The notes: generated by a model not told the origin, from the letters alone. DNA of 64,000 nucleotides from Kitasatospora xanthocidica (GCF_014656195.1 NZ_BNBY01000030.1:27670-91669), one strand, 5' to 3'. Numbered from the stretch's first letter, positions 8,359 to 16,452 are shown. Made by a program: numbers and translations.

Positions 8359-9234
8359 ATGAGCGAGCTGACGATCCCGCAGGTCCACCACCGCCACGTC
8401 GACGTCGACGGGCTGCGCGTCTTCTACCGCGAAACCGGCCCGGCCGACGCCCCCGTCCTCCTGCTGCTGCACGGCTTCCCCTCCGCCTCGCACCAGTACG
8501 CCCGGCTGCTCGACGCGCTCGGCACCCGCTACCGCCTGATAGCCCCCGACTACCCCGGCTTCGGCCACAGCGACAGCCCCGCACCCGACGCCTTCGCCTA
8601 CCGCTTCGACACCCTGGCCGACGTGATCGAGGGCTTCTGCCTCGCCCTCGGCCTGGACCGCTTCGCGCTGTACGTCTTCGACTTCGGTGCCCCCGTCGGC
8701 CTGCGCCTGGCCACCCGCCGCCCGGAGTGGATCACCGGCCTGGTGGTCCAGAACGGCAACGCCTACGAGGAGGGGCTCTCCGGCCAGGCGAGGGAGTTCA
8801 TCGCCAACCGGCGCGGCGTCCCCGGAGCCGCGGCGGCCGCCCGCTCGATCCTCACGCCGGAGATCACCCGCGGCCAGTACGAGGGCGGCACCGGCGACCC
8901 GAGCCTGGTCGCCCCCGACGGCTGGACGCTCGACCAGCACTTCCTCGACCTCCCCGGCCGCAAGGACATCCAGGTCGAACTGGCCCTCGACTACTTCTCC
9001 AACGTCGAGCTCTACCCGGCCTGGCAGGCCTGGCTGCGCGCCGCCCAGCCGCCCACGCTGGTCCTCTGGGGCCGCAACGACCCGTTCTTCACCGAGGCCG
9101 GCGCCCGCGCCTACCTGCGCGACCTGCCCGGGGCCGAACTGCACGTCTTCGACACAGGGCATTTCGCGCTGGAGGAGAAGCTGCCCGAAATCGCCCCGCT
9201 GATCGACGACTTCCTCGCCCGCACCCAGAAGTAG
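8359..9234 (+). CDS. Alpha/beta hydrolase with Asp nucleophile (epoxide hydrolase/haloalkane dehalogenase-like)
   Basis: The 291-residue product is an alpha/beta-hydrolase fold enzyme. The oxyanion motif HGFP is at residues 38-41. The nucleophile elbow reads YVFDFGAPVG with Asp108 where esterases have Ser, as in epoxide hydrolases and haloalkane dehalogenases. A cap region spans about 130-210, an acidic residue lies in LWGRNDPFF and the catalytic His in DTGHFALEE near 265-275. It would hydrolyse a small electrophilic substrate. I choose the ATG at 8359 because the predicted promoter would give a leaderless transcript there; the ATG at 8350 lies inside the palindrome and has no ribosome site either. 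Confidence 0.85.
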   Translation: MSELTIPQVHHRHVDVDGLRVFYRETGPADAPVLLLLHGFPSASHQYARLLDALGTRYRLIAPDYPGFGHSDSPAPDAFAYRFDTLADVIEGFCLALGLDRFALYVFDFGAPVGLRLATRRPEWITGLVVQNGNAYEEGLSGQAREFIANRRGVPGAAAAARSILTPEITRGQYEGGTGDPSLVAPDGWTLDQHFLDLPGRKDIQVELALDYFSNVELYPAWQAWLRAAQPPTLVLWGRNDPFFTEAGARAYLRDLPGAELHVFDTGHFALEEKLPEIAPLIDDFLARTQK

Positions 9235-9292
9235 CGGTCTGGCAGAGGCGGCACGCAGGGCCGGCGAACCGGGGAGTGAGTCGAAGATCCGC

Positions 9293-10039
9293 TCAGTCGC
9301 GGCGCAGCAGGTACGTGACGAAGCCGAGCGTCCCCCGGTAGCCGTGCAACCACTCCGTGCGGTGCCGGTCCGCGGCCTCCCGGGCGGCGGCCGCGTCCGG
9401 GTGGTCGGGGTGGTCCAGCACCCACTCGGCGAGCGTGCCCGTCCAGGCGAACTCGTAGTCGTCCCACTCGTGTTCCGTGCTGACGTACCCGGACACCGGC
9501 GTCCAGCCCTCCGCCATGACCCGGTCGGTGGTGGTCGCCAGGTCCGCGTAGTCCTCCCGCGCCGCGCCCAGCCCGTCCAGCGCGGCCTGCGACGGCTCGC
9601 GCTGCCAGAACGCGTCGCCGACCAGCAACCGGCCGCTCGGGGACAGGAGTTCGCGGGCCGCGGCGAGCGTCGGCAGCAGTCCGCCGAAGGCATGGGTGGA
9701 ACCGACGCACAGCACCAGGTCGAATGGCTCCTTCGCGGTGAACTCCGTCGCGTCCTGGTGGTGCAGACCGATCCGGCGCTCGACGCCGAGGGCGGTCGCG
9801 GTCTCCCGCGCCAGGGTCAGGGCCCGGGCGTCCAGGTCCACCCCCACGGCCTGCCAGCCCGGGCGCGCGGCCAGCGCCCGGAGCAGCCAGGCGCCCTCGC
9901 CGCAGCCGAGGTCCAGCGCCCGGCCCTCCTCCCGCCCGGCCGTCGCACGGTCCAGCAGGCGGGCCACCGACTCGTCCGCGAGCGGGGCCGCGATCGGGTG
10001 GTGGGCGTGGGCGAGGCGGGAGATCTGCTGACGGTCCAT
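9293..10039 (-). CDS. SAM-dependent class I methyltransferase
   Basis: The 248-residue product begins MDRQQISRLAHAHHPIAAPL and has the SAM-binding motif I LDLGCGEGAW at residues 42-51, then GVDLDARAL (motif II acidic residue) and FDLVLCVGSTHAFGG (motif IV region). Small-molecule methyltransferases of this type often resemble ubiquinone/menaquinone C-methyltransferases; the acceptor is unknown. The ATG at 10039 was chosen because the open frame continuing upstream antiparallel to the next gene has no coding character. It lies 89 bp downstream of the hpnB-like gene on the same strand and may be cotranscribed. Confidence 0.85.
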   Translation of the reverse strand: MDRQQISRLAHAHHPIAAPLADESVARLLDRATAGREEGRALDLGCGEGAWLLRALAARPGWQAVGVDLDARALTLARETATALGVERRIGLHHQDATEFTAKEPFDLVLCVGSTHAFGGLLPTLAAARELLSPSGRLLVGDAFWQREPSQAALDGLGAAREDYADLATTTDRVMAEGWTPVSGYVSTEHEWDDYEFAWTGTLAEWVLDHPDHPDAAAAREAADRHRTEWLHGYRGTLGFVTYLLRRD

Positions 10040-10128
10040 CCGAGCAGTATGAGGCCGATCGGCGTACGGCGCCCGGGAATTCCGGGGTCCGCAGGGGGAA
10101 ACGGGCTGCTCGCGGGCGTGTACGGGGG

Positions 10129-11277
10129 TCACGCCCGCGAGTACGTCCGGCCCTTCCACGCGGCGCCCCGGCCGCGCCAGTGCTGCACCGCGGAGTCGAC
10201 CGTCATCAGGAGGTACAGCCCCGCTGTGAACGGCAGCAACAGTACGGCCGGGGCCGGCTGCCCGTAGTACCGGACCATCGGCAGGTACGTACCCGCCATC
10301 AGCGCCCACGCCGCCCCGCCCGTCACCGCCACCGCCGGGGCCCCCGCCACCAGCCCGGCCACCGTCGCCGCCGGCGGCACCAGGTAGACCAGCCCCAGCC
10401 CCAGCACCGTCCCGAGCAGCAGCAGCGGCGAGTGCCGCAGCTGGGCGTACGCGCTGCGCGACACCATCCGCCACAACTGCTCCAGCCGCGGGTACGGGCG
10501 CACGCTGTCCACCTCCCCGGCGAGGCCCAGCCACGTCCGGCCGCCGGTGGACTTCACCGCCCGGGCCAGCGTCACGTCGTCGATCACCGCGCCCCGGATC
10601 GCCGCCACCCCGCCGGCCCGCTCCAGCGCCTCGCGCCGCACCAGCGAGCAGCCGCCCGCCGCGGCCGCCGTCCGGGCGCCCGGACGGTTGCTCCGGCGGA
10701 ACGGGTACAGCTGGGCGAAGAAGTACACGAAGGCCGGCACGATCAGACGCTCCCAGCCGGTCTCCACCCGCAGCCGGGCCATCTGCGACACCAGGTCCAG
10801 GCCGTTGCCCTCGGCCGCCGCCACCAGCTCGGCGAGCGAGTCCGGGCCGTGCGCGATGTCCGCGTCCGTCAACAGCAGGTACTCGACGTCCGGGCCGGCC
10901 AGCTCCACGCCGTGCCGCAGCGCCCACAGCTTGCCCGTCCAGCCGGGCGGCAGCGGCGGGGGAGTGGTGACGGTCAGCTCCAGCCCGTCGATCGTCCGCA
11001 GCTCCGCCGCCAGCGCGCCCGTGCCGTCCGAGCTGTGGTCGTCCACCAGGATCACCCGCGCCCGCCCCGGGTACTTCTGCGCCAGCAGCGTCGGCAGGCT
11101 CAGCGGCAGCACCGCGGCCTCGTCCCGGGCCGGCACCACGACCGCCGCCTCCGGCCAGCGCAGCGGCGGGCGACGCGGCGGCAGCCGCACGTCGGTGCGC
11201 CAGAACGAGCCGTGGCAGCACGCCAGCCAGAGCCAGACCAGCAGGGAGAACGCGGCGATCCACAGCAGGACGGTCAC
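10129..11277 (-). CDS. hpnB: HpnB-type (hopene-associated) GT2 glycosyltransferase
   Basis: The 382-residue product has an N-terminal membrane segment (residues 1-22), a GT2 catalytic domain and C-terminal membrane helices. Motifs match HpnB closely: VDDHSSDGT, GWTGKLWALRHGVELAG, LLTDADIAHGPDSLAELV, ERLIVPAFVYFFAQLYPF, AAAAGGCSLVRREALERAGG, IRGAVIDDVTLARAVK and RSAYAQLRHSPLLLLGT. HpnB is named for its co-occurrence with hopanoid genes, but its reaction has not been established to my knowledge. No squalene-hopene cyclase or other hpn gene is in the window, so the hopanoid link here is only by similarity. It is divergent from the racemase, with 57 bp between starts. Confidence 0.82.
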   Translation of the reverse strand: MTVLLWIAAFSLLVWLWLACCHGSFWRTDVRLPPRRPPLRWPEAAVVVPARDEAAVLPLSLPTLLAQKYPGRARVILVDDHSSDGTGALAAELRTIDGLELTVTTPPPLPPGWTGKLWALRHGVELAGPDVEYLLLTDADIAHGPDSLAELVAAAEGNGLDLVSQMARLRVETGWERLIVPAFVYFFAQLYPFRRSNRPGARTAAAAGGCSLVRREALERAGGVAAIRGAVIDDVTLARAVKSTGGRTWLGLAGEVDSVRPYPRLEQLWRMVSRSAYAQLRHSPLLLLGTVLGLGLVYLVPPAATVAGLVAGAPAVAVTGGAAWALMAGTYLPMVRYYGQPAPAVLLLPFTAGLYLLMTVDSAVQHWRGRGAAWKGRTYSRA

Positions 11278-11334
11278 TCCGGCAGTCTGCCGCAGAACGG
11301 GGTCCGACGGGTGGATCGACTAAAGTCTTGACCC

Positions 11335-12105
11335 GTGAAGATCGCACTGATGGACTCCGGAATCGGCCTGCTGGCCGCCGCCGCCACCCTCCGGAAGCTG
11401 CGCCCGGACGTGGACCTGGTGCTGTCCTCCAACCCGGCTTCGATGCCCTGGGGGCCGCACACGCCCGAAGAGATCACCGAGCTGGCCCTCGGCTGCTCCC
11501 GGGCGGCCGCCGCGTTCGCACCCGACGCGCTGGTGGTCGCCTGCAACACGGCCTCGGTCCACGCGCTCGCCGCCCTGCGCGCCGAGCTGGAGCCCGGGCT
11601 GCCGGTGATCGGCACCGTCCCGGCGATCAAGCCCGCCGCCGCGCTGGGCGGCCGGGTCGCCATCTGGGCCACCCCGGCCACCACCGGCAGCCCCTACCAG
11701 CGCGGGCTCATCCGTGACTTCGGCGGCACGGCGGACATCACGGAGGTCGCCTGCCCGGGCCTCGCCGACGCCGTCGAGCACGGTGACGACGACGCCATCA
11801 CCGCCGCCATCGCCGACGCCGCCGCCCGTACGCCCGTCGGCACCGAGGTGCTCGTGCTGGGCTGCACCCACTACGAACTCGTCGACGAACGCATCCGCGC
11901 CGCCGTCGCCCCGACCGCCGCCCCGGCGCTCACCCTGCTCGGCTCCGCCGACGCCGTCGCCGCCCAGGCCCTCCGCCGCGTCGCCGACCCGACCCGCAAG
12001 GGCACCGGCACCCTCACCGTCCTCCACGCCGGCGCCCCCGCCGTCCTCCCCCCGGCCGCCGCCCTCTACCCGCAGGGCAACGTCCTGGCCACCCTCATCG
12101 GCTGA
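11335..12105 (+). CDS. Aspartate/glutamate racemase family protein (MurI-like)
   Basis: The 256-residue product has the two-cysteine layout of cofactor-independent amino-acid racemases: MDSGIG at residue 6, ACNTAS (first catalytic Cys, near 67) and GCTHYEL (second catalytic Cys, near 179). MurI makes D-glutamate for peptidoglycan. This may be a second, non-essential copy or a related racemase, because it is shorter in the loop regions than typical MurI and no peptidoglycan genes are adjacent. The GTG start at 11335 follows a -10-like TAAAGT (11321-11326) by eight bases, so the message is probably leaderless. A strong terminator follows. Confidence 0.8.
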   Translation: MKIALMDSGIGLLAAAATLRKLRPDVDLVLSSNPASMPWGPHTPEEITELALGCSRAAAAFAPDALVVACNTASVHALAALRAELEPGLPVIGTVPAIKPAAALGGRVAIWATPATTGSPYQRGLIRDFGGTADITEVACPGLADAVEHGDDDAITAAIADAAARTPVGTEVLVLGCTHYELVDERIRAAVAPTAAPALTLLGSADAVAAQALRRVADPTRKGTGTLTVLHAGAPAVLPPAAALYPQGNVLATLIG

Positions 12106-12125
12106 CCCACCAGCACAACGGCGCC

Positions 12126-12166
12126 CACCTGGACCTCCCCGCCCACCGGGGAGGTCCAGGTGTTTT
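12126..12166 (+). terminator. Rho-independent terminator after the racemase gene
   Basis: A perfect 15-bp stem (12126-12140 with 12148-12162), 7-nt loop, followed by TTTT (12163-12166): a canonical intrinsic terminator. Confidence 0.92.
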
Positions 12167-12340
12167 CGGTGGGCGGTGCGGAATCCGGGACTCGGCCAGG
12201 TCGGCTTTTCATGGGAAATTCCGGCTGATCCCCCGATATCCCACCGCCCACCCGGGTCGGGTGCGGAAGGAATTCGGACCTGCGGATTTCCGGCACGAGT
12301 CAGCTGAATAGGTCGGCGTCCTATGCCTGCGCTGAGCACA

Positions 12341-13229
12341 CGAGAAGTCGGACCGGCCGACCTCTCGTTCAGGCCCGGCCTGACGCCTCGCGCACGGTGG
12401 CGTTGGGCGCGGGCCGCGCAGAGGTGAGGGAGTGCTCGCCCGCAGCGCACAGGAAGTCGGCCAGGCCGACTTCCTGTGCTAGCCGGGCCAGGAAGGCTGG
12501 ACCGATCCTGTGGCGGCCGCCAGGGGGTGCGCGGGAAGTTGGCACGGTCGACTTCCCGCGCGCGGAGGCGTTGGAGCGGTGTCTACTCGCGTAGATTCCT
12601 GCGCGCATGCTCGGCTGTGGCGCGCAGGAAGTCGGCCAGGGCGACTTCTCGGGCCGCGGAGGCGGCGGACGCGGGTCGCAGCGTCGTCTACTCGCGCAGA
12701 AGTGTGGGAGTGCTCGCCCGCAGCGCACCAGAAGTCGACCTGGCCGACTTCTGGCGCCGGCGCACCCGGGCCGGCAGTTCTACTCGCGTAGATGCGCGTT
12801 GGCGCGCGGGAAGTCGGACTGGCCGACTTCTCGGGTGCGGGTTGTCTCGGCGTCCGGCGGGTGGGGTGGACTCGACTTCTCGCGTGCTGGGCGGAGGGTT
12901 GTGGCGCTGGCCGGCGGGGCGTCTGCGGGCGCGGTGTCTACACGCGTAGATCAGGGGAGGGCTGCTTGATGTGCGCGGGAAGTCGATCTGGTCGACTTCT
13001 CGCGCAGGGGTGGTTGGTGATGGTGGGGCGGATGGTGCGGGTGATGCGATGGTGTGCAGAAAGATGGCCGAATTGACTTGCCTGCCTCGCTTTGCGCAGG
13101 AAGTCGGCCATGTCGACTTCCTGTGCAAAGCGCTACCCGCGTAGATATTCACCGTTTGCCTCGGTGGCATTTCGGGCGCCTGCTGGGCAATTCGCGCGTG
13201 GGAAGTCGGTGTGGCCGACTTCCCACGCG
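12341..13229. repeat. Array of about ten large palindromes with core GAAGTCG...CGACTTC
   Basis: The gene-free stretch 12106-13236 carries inverted repeats centred near 12354, 12463, 12545, 12638, 12741, 12820, 12989, 13110 and 13212, plus a half element near 12872-12882. All share arms GAAGTCG / CGACTTC, but the outer arms differ between copies and stay self-complementary: GCACAG/CTGTGC (12447-12479, perfect 16+16 with a 1-nt spacer), GCGCGG/CCGCGC (12529-12561), CCA/TGG (12728-12754), CGCTTTGCGCAG/CTGTGCAAAGCG (13088-13132, 19-bp arms, one mismatch) and CGCGTGG/CCACGCG (13195-13229, perfect 15+15). The compensating changes argue that structure, as RNA hairpin or DNA cruciform, is kept. No gene is apparent in any frame. 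Confidence 0.88.
12582..13145. repeat. Five short palindromes TCTACnCGCGTAGA interleaved with the large palindromes
   Basis: Copies at 12582-12595, 12687-12700 (GCAGA end), 12779-12792, 12937-12950 and 13132-13145 (GCTACC start) share TCTAC-(T/A/C)CGC-GTAGA. They lie between successive large palindromes, giving an alternating arrangement. The sequence resembles an operator for a dimeric protein; I cannot name one. Confidence 0.8.
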
Positions 13230-13236
13230 GCGGTGG

Positions 13237-14307
13237 TCAGGCGACGGCTTGGCGGCGCCAGCGGCGGTAGGCGGGTTCGAGGCCGGAGAGGATCGTGTCG
13301 AACCGGCGGGTACTGGTGGTGGAGTCGACCTGGAGGCGGCTGATCTGGAGGGGGTGGGAGGGGAGCCGGGGGCCGAGGCGGTGGTCGGAGAGGAAGCCGA
13401 GGCGGTAGCCGAGCTCCTGCAGGACGGTTTCAGCACGGGGGTCGTGGCCGCCGTCCGGGTAGGCGAAGGCCGTCGGGGGTTCGCCGAGCCAGCGGGTGAG
13501 GGCCTCGTGGGCGCCGGTGATCTCGGTGCGGACGGTGTCGTCGTCGCAGCGTCCGAGGCACGGGTGCCCCTGGGTGTGGTTGCCGATCGCGACGCCGCCG
13601 TCCCGGAGGGCGAGGAGGTCGGCGGGGGTGAGCTGTTCCTGGCTGGGCGGTCGGCGGTCGGCGCTGACCCGCAGTTCGTGCAGGCTGCGCCGGCGGTCCG
13701 GGTCGGGCATGGCCTTGAGCCGGCGGAGCAGCTGGGACGGGTGCCCGCAGTCGAGCGAGCGCGCCCGGCCCCCGTGCCGGGCGAGGAAGTCGGCCTCGTG
13801 CCACCAGAACGGCCGCTCGGTGCCGATGAGCTCCGAGATGACGAAGGCGGTGGCCGGGATGCCGCGGGCGTCGAGGGCGGGGAGGGCGTGGGTGAGGACG
13901 CTCCGGTCGGCGTCGTCGAAGGTGACCAGGACGCTCCGGGGCGGCAGTGGCCGCCGCTCGGTCACGGCCTGGAGGACGGCGGTGAGCGAGACGGGGGTGG
14001 CGAGCCGCTGGAGCCGGTCGAGCTGGGCACCGAACGACCGGTGGTCGGTCACCCCGTGGTAGGCGAGTACGGCGAGGCGCTGGGCGGCCCGGGCCCGGAA
14101 CAGCGGTTGGACGGGGGCGAACCGCAGCCATTCGCCCCGTGCGTCCTGGTGTTCCGCGTCTGCCGGGAGTCGGCGACGGCCCCCGCCGTGCCGGTTCCCG
14201 TCGTGCCGGTCGGCCGCCCACCCGGCGGGTGGCGGCAGCGCGCGCACGCCGGGCAAGGGCCTGGCGCGGGCCATGGAGATCGATGTTGTGGACTGGGACT
14301 GCGGCAC
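13237..14307 (-). CDS. Polysaccharide deacetylase (NodB domain)
   Basis: The 356-residue product has a Pro/Arg/Gly-rich N-terminal 75 residues, then a carbohydrate esterase 4 domain. It contains AVLAYHGV, VLVTFDDADRSVLTHALPALDARGI (catalytic and metal Asp of TFDD), IGNHTQGHPCLG (H-x4-H metal site) and AYPDGGHDPRAE. Such enzymes remove N-acetyl groups from chitin-like or peptidoglycan sugars. No clear signal peptide is seen, so export is uncertain. The GTG at 14307 is chosen because GAGGGGGAACC lies directly before it; the ATG at 14274 lacks a ribosome site. Its stop is 8 bp from the last palindrome of the array, which may serve as its 3' hairpin. Confidence 0.82.
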   Translation of the reverse strand: MPQSQSTTSISMARARPLPGVRALPPPAGWAADRHDGNRHGGGRRRLPADAEHQDARGEWLRFAPVQPLFRARAAQRLAVLAYHGVTDHRSFGAQLDRLQRLATPVSLTAVLQAVTERRPLPPRSVLVTFDDADRSVLTHALPALDARGIPATAFVISELIGTERPFWWHEADFLARHGGRARSLDCGHPSQLLRRLKAMPDPDRRRSLHELRVSADRRPPSQEQLTPADLLALRDGGVAIGNHTQGHPCLGRCDDDTVRTEITGAHEALTRWLGEPPTAFAYPDGGHDPRAETVLQELGYRLGFLSDHRLGPRLPSHPLQISRLQVDSTTSTRRFDTILSGLEPAYRRWRRQAVA

Positions 14308-14760
14308 GGTTCCCCCTCGTTCGCCGAGCGGCGTGGCGGTACCGCCGGAGGACGGAGCCCGGCCTCCGACCCCAGGGGTCGGCGGCTCCGGCCCCTGGAT
14401 TTCCTGTTCTCGGTGGGGGTTCACACCCATCCCCCGAACGGCTCCTGGATCACTCAATGCCATTGAGACCGTTGCACCGCGGGGATGGTTGTACCGGGGG
14501 GACGAGGATTTTTCGTGGACTGATTGTGGAGCCGAAATGCGCATCCGGTTCTTGTCCGGGCCCTTGACATGTGCTCCGGATCGGCCTCGCAACAACCGCT
14601 GTCACAACCCCCGCCTTAAACCCCGCCGAGAGATTTTGGCAGGACCCTGCCACTAGTCCCGTCGCACCCGCGTCGGCCTCGATTCGCCGGTCGCGCAGCG
14701 TGTCCGTCGGTTGACGCTCTGAGGGCTGCCTGCCGCCCCGGCCGGGGGTACCTTGGGCTC
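14308..14760. other. Gene-free stretch with a leader hairpin and a 7+7 palindrome
   Basis: No gene is seen here. A bulged hairpin (GGAGCC 14354-14359 with GGCTCC 14384-14389, inner CCGACCCC/GGGGTCGG 14366-14382) lies in the probable 5' leader of the deacetylase. TGGCAGG-AC-CCTGCCA (14637-14652) is a perfect palindrome and a candidate operator. The stretch between is less GC-rich than the neighbouring genes, as expected for promoter DNA. Confidence 0.5.
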
Positions 14761-15033
14761 ATGGCAGATGCGGACCGTGACCCTTTCCACTTGCACGGTG
14801 CTTCCCGGATGGCCCGCGCGTGCAGTGGTGGAGCCCTGGTCACCCACCAGCTCCCGTTGGCCCTGGTGGGCCTGGCCTGCCTGGTGGCGGGCATCGTCGT
14901 GGCGGTGATCGTCCCGGACAGCGGTGGCCCGGCCTGGGCGATGGCGGTGGCCGGCTGCCTGGCGGCGGGTGTCCTGCTGCTCGGCCGGATCGCCTTCGGC
15001 CTCTTCCGCGACCGGCGGCGCACCGCGGTCTGA
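14761..15033 (+). CDS. Small membrane protein, unknown function
   Basis: The 90-residue product has a short polar N-terminus (MADADRDPFHLHGASRM), two predicted membrane helices (about residues 33-51 and 57-79) joined by PDSGGPAW, and a basic tail (FRDRRRTAV) that suggests cytoplasmic termini. ATG start at 14761. I do not recognise the family. It stands alone between divergent and downstream genes of glycan metabolism. Confidence 0.65.
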   Translation: MADADRDPFHLHGASRMARACSGGALVTHQLPLALVGLACLVAGIVVAVIVPDSGGPAWAMAVAGCLAAGVLLLGRIAFGLFRDRRRTAV

Positions 15034-15258
15034 CGGTGCTCTGACGGCGTTCGGCCCGGGGGGTGGACGTCGGCCCGGCGCGGACCCGTACCGGATCCAG
15101 GGGCTGAACAACAAGGGGCCGAACCCCGTAGGTCGATCGCGTTCGGCATTTCAAAACGACAGATCGAGCGAAATTGGTCAGGTCGACCGGATATCGTCCT
15201 GCCGGGCAATTTTGGGCCCCCTTCTTTCACCATTCCCGGACAATCACTACATCGCGCC

Positions 15259-15264
15259 TATACT
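15259..15264 (+). promoter_or_regulatory. Candidate -10 element upstream of the sugar transferase
   Basis: TATACT at 15259-15264 matches the vegetative -10 consensus, 44 bases before the mini-ORF at 15308. No clear -35 is seen. It lies in the otherwise gene-free stretch 15034-15307. Confidence 0.45.
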
Positions 15265-15307
15265 GTGAATACGTTCTTCCGGCTCGAAGCGCCGTGGAGG
15301 GGGAGCG

Positions 15308-15346
15308 ATGAGCGGCAGATCGATTAATGCCATGTCCGCCTCATGA
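15308..15346 (+). CDS. 12-codon upstream ORF overlapping the sugar transferase start (ATGA)
   Basis: MSGRSINAMSAS has a strong ribosome site (GGAGGGGGAGCG just before the ATG). Its TGA (15344-15346) overlaps the ATG of the sugar transferase (15343) by the ATGA arrangement. The downstream gene has no ribosome site of its own, so translation is probably coupled through this mini-ORF. Confidence 0.6.
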   Translation: MSGRSINAMSAS

Positions 15347-15852
15347 AACGCGGTGGCGATCTCGCCGTCGCCGCCCTGGCCGCGATCGTGGCTCTGCCGC
15401 TGGCCCTGTCGATCGCCGTCCTGCTTCGCTGCACCACCGGCGGTCCGGTGCTCCAGCGGCAGATCCGGACGGGGCGGCACGGCCGCGAGTTCCAGGTCCT
15501 GCGCTTCCGAACGGGCGGGGGCGGCCGGCTCGGCGCCCTGCTGCGCCGCACCGGCCTGGAGGAGCTGCCGCGGCTCTGGAACGTCGTCCGCGGCGAGATG
15601 GGGGTGATCGGTCCCCGACCGCTCCGGCCCGACCAGCTCGACCGCTCCTCCTGCCACCAGTGGGCCCGGCTCGCCGTACGCCCCGGACTGACCGGCTGGG
15701 CCCAGTTGCACGGACACGCCGCCGAACTCGACCTCTGGTACGTCGAGCACCGCTCGCTCCGGCTCGACCTGCACATCCTCGGCCGCACCGTCCTCGCCCT
15801 GCTGCGCCCCAGCACCGAGCGGCCGCGGCCCGCAGGAGACCGGCGGGGCTGA
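15343..15852 (+). CDS. Short bacterial sugar transferase (undecaprenyl-phosphate glycosyl-1-phosphate transferase type)
   Basis: The 169-residue product has one N-terminal hydrophobic segment (residues 7-28, the re-entrant helix), then FQVLRFRTG, TGLEELPRLWNVVRGEMGVIGPRPLRPDQL and PGLTGWAQLHG, the family core. These enzymes start exopolysaccharide or glycan synthesis by moving a sugar-phosphate to a lipid carrier. Two oddities are visible: the loop between FRTG and LLRRTGLEELP is about 25 residues shorter than usual, and the catalytic Asp-Glu pair (normally LDELP) reads LEELP. Activity is therefore uncertain. Translation seems coupled to the mini-ORF at 15308. Confidence 0.8.
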   Translation: MKRGGDLAVAALAAIVALPLALSIAVLLRCTTGGPVLQRQIRTGRHGREFQVLRFRTGGGGRLGALLRRTGLEELPRLWNVVRGEMGVIGPRPLRPDQLDRSSCHQWARLAVRPGLTGWAQLHGHAAELDLWYVEHRSLRLDLHILGRTVLALLRPSTERPRPAGDRRG

Positions 15853-15929
15853 CGACGGCCCGCCCGAGCCGGCTCCCGCCGAACACTCGCGCCGGGCCGG
15901 CCGGGAACCGCCCGGCTAGGCTGCGGTAC

Positions 15930-16418
15930 ATGGCAATTCCCCCCTTCCTCGCCGAACTCCGCTCCGTCGTGGGTCACCGCCCGCTCTGGCTCAGCGCCGT
16001 GGTTGCCGTCGTACTGGACGACCGCGACCGGGTGCTGCTCGCCCGCCGGGCCGACGACGGCCGCTGGGCGCCGATCGGCGGGATCCTCGACCCCGGTGAG
16101 CAGCCCGCCGACGGTGTGGTGCGCGAGTGCGAGGAGGAGACCGGCGTGGTGGCCGTGCCCGAGCTGCTCGCCTCGGTCACCGTCTCGCCGCAGGTGACGT
16201 ACCCGAACGGCGATGTGACGCAGTACCTGGTGCTGACCTTCCGCTGCCGCGCGATCGGCGGCGAGGCACGGGTGAACGACGACGAGTCGCTGGAGGTCGG
16301 CTGGTTCGCGCTGGACGAGCTGCCGCCGATGGTCGAGTCCGAGCACGAGCGGCTGCGCCACGCGCTGGAGTGCGAGGGCCCGGCCGTCTTCACCTGGGAG
16401 GGCAAGGAGCGCCCCTGA
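15930..16418 (+). CDS. Nudix hydrolase
   Basis: The 162-residue product carries a canonical Nudix box, GGILDPGEQPADGVVRECEEETGV (positions about 47-70; the signature G-x5-E-x7-REUxEExGU is complete). It should hydrolyse a nucleoside diphosphate linked to another moiety; the substrate cannot be told. The pattern resembles (deoxy)nucleotide or 8-oxo-dGTP-type hydrolases of streptomycetes. The ATG at 15930 comes seven bases after a -10-like TAGGCT (15917-15922), so the message may be leaderless. It is convergent with dhaM, with a 34-bp gap. Confidence 0.88.
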   Translation: MAIPPFLAELRSVVGHRPLWLSAVVAVVLDDRDRVLLARRADDGRWAPIGGILDPGEQPADGVVRECEEETGVVAVPELLASVTVSPQVTYPNGDVTQYLVLTFRCRAIGGEARVNDDESLEVGWFALDELPPMVESEHERLRHALECEGPAVFTWEGKERP

Positions 16419-16452
16419 GCTCAGCCCACGCTCTCCCCGCACGGCCCGCCGG

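Noticed and set aside
12397..13170. Several 60-160 codon open frames inside the palindrome array
   Set aside because: They read through the palindromes on both strands, giving repeated peptide scraps; no ribosome sites or family features.
12341..13229. CRISPR array
   Set aside because: The repeats are self-complementary, not identical, vary in spacing, and there are no unique spacers of constant length or cas genes.
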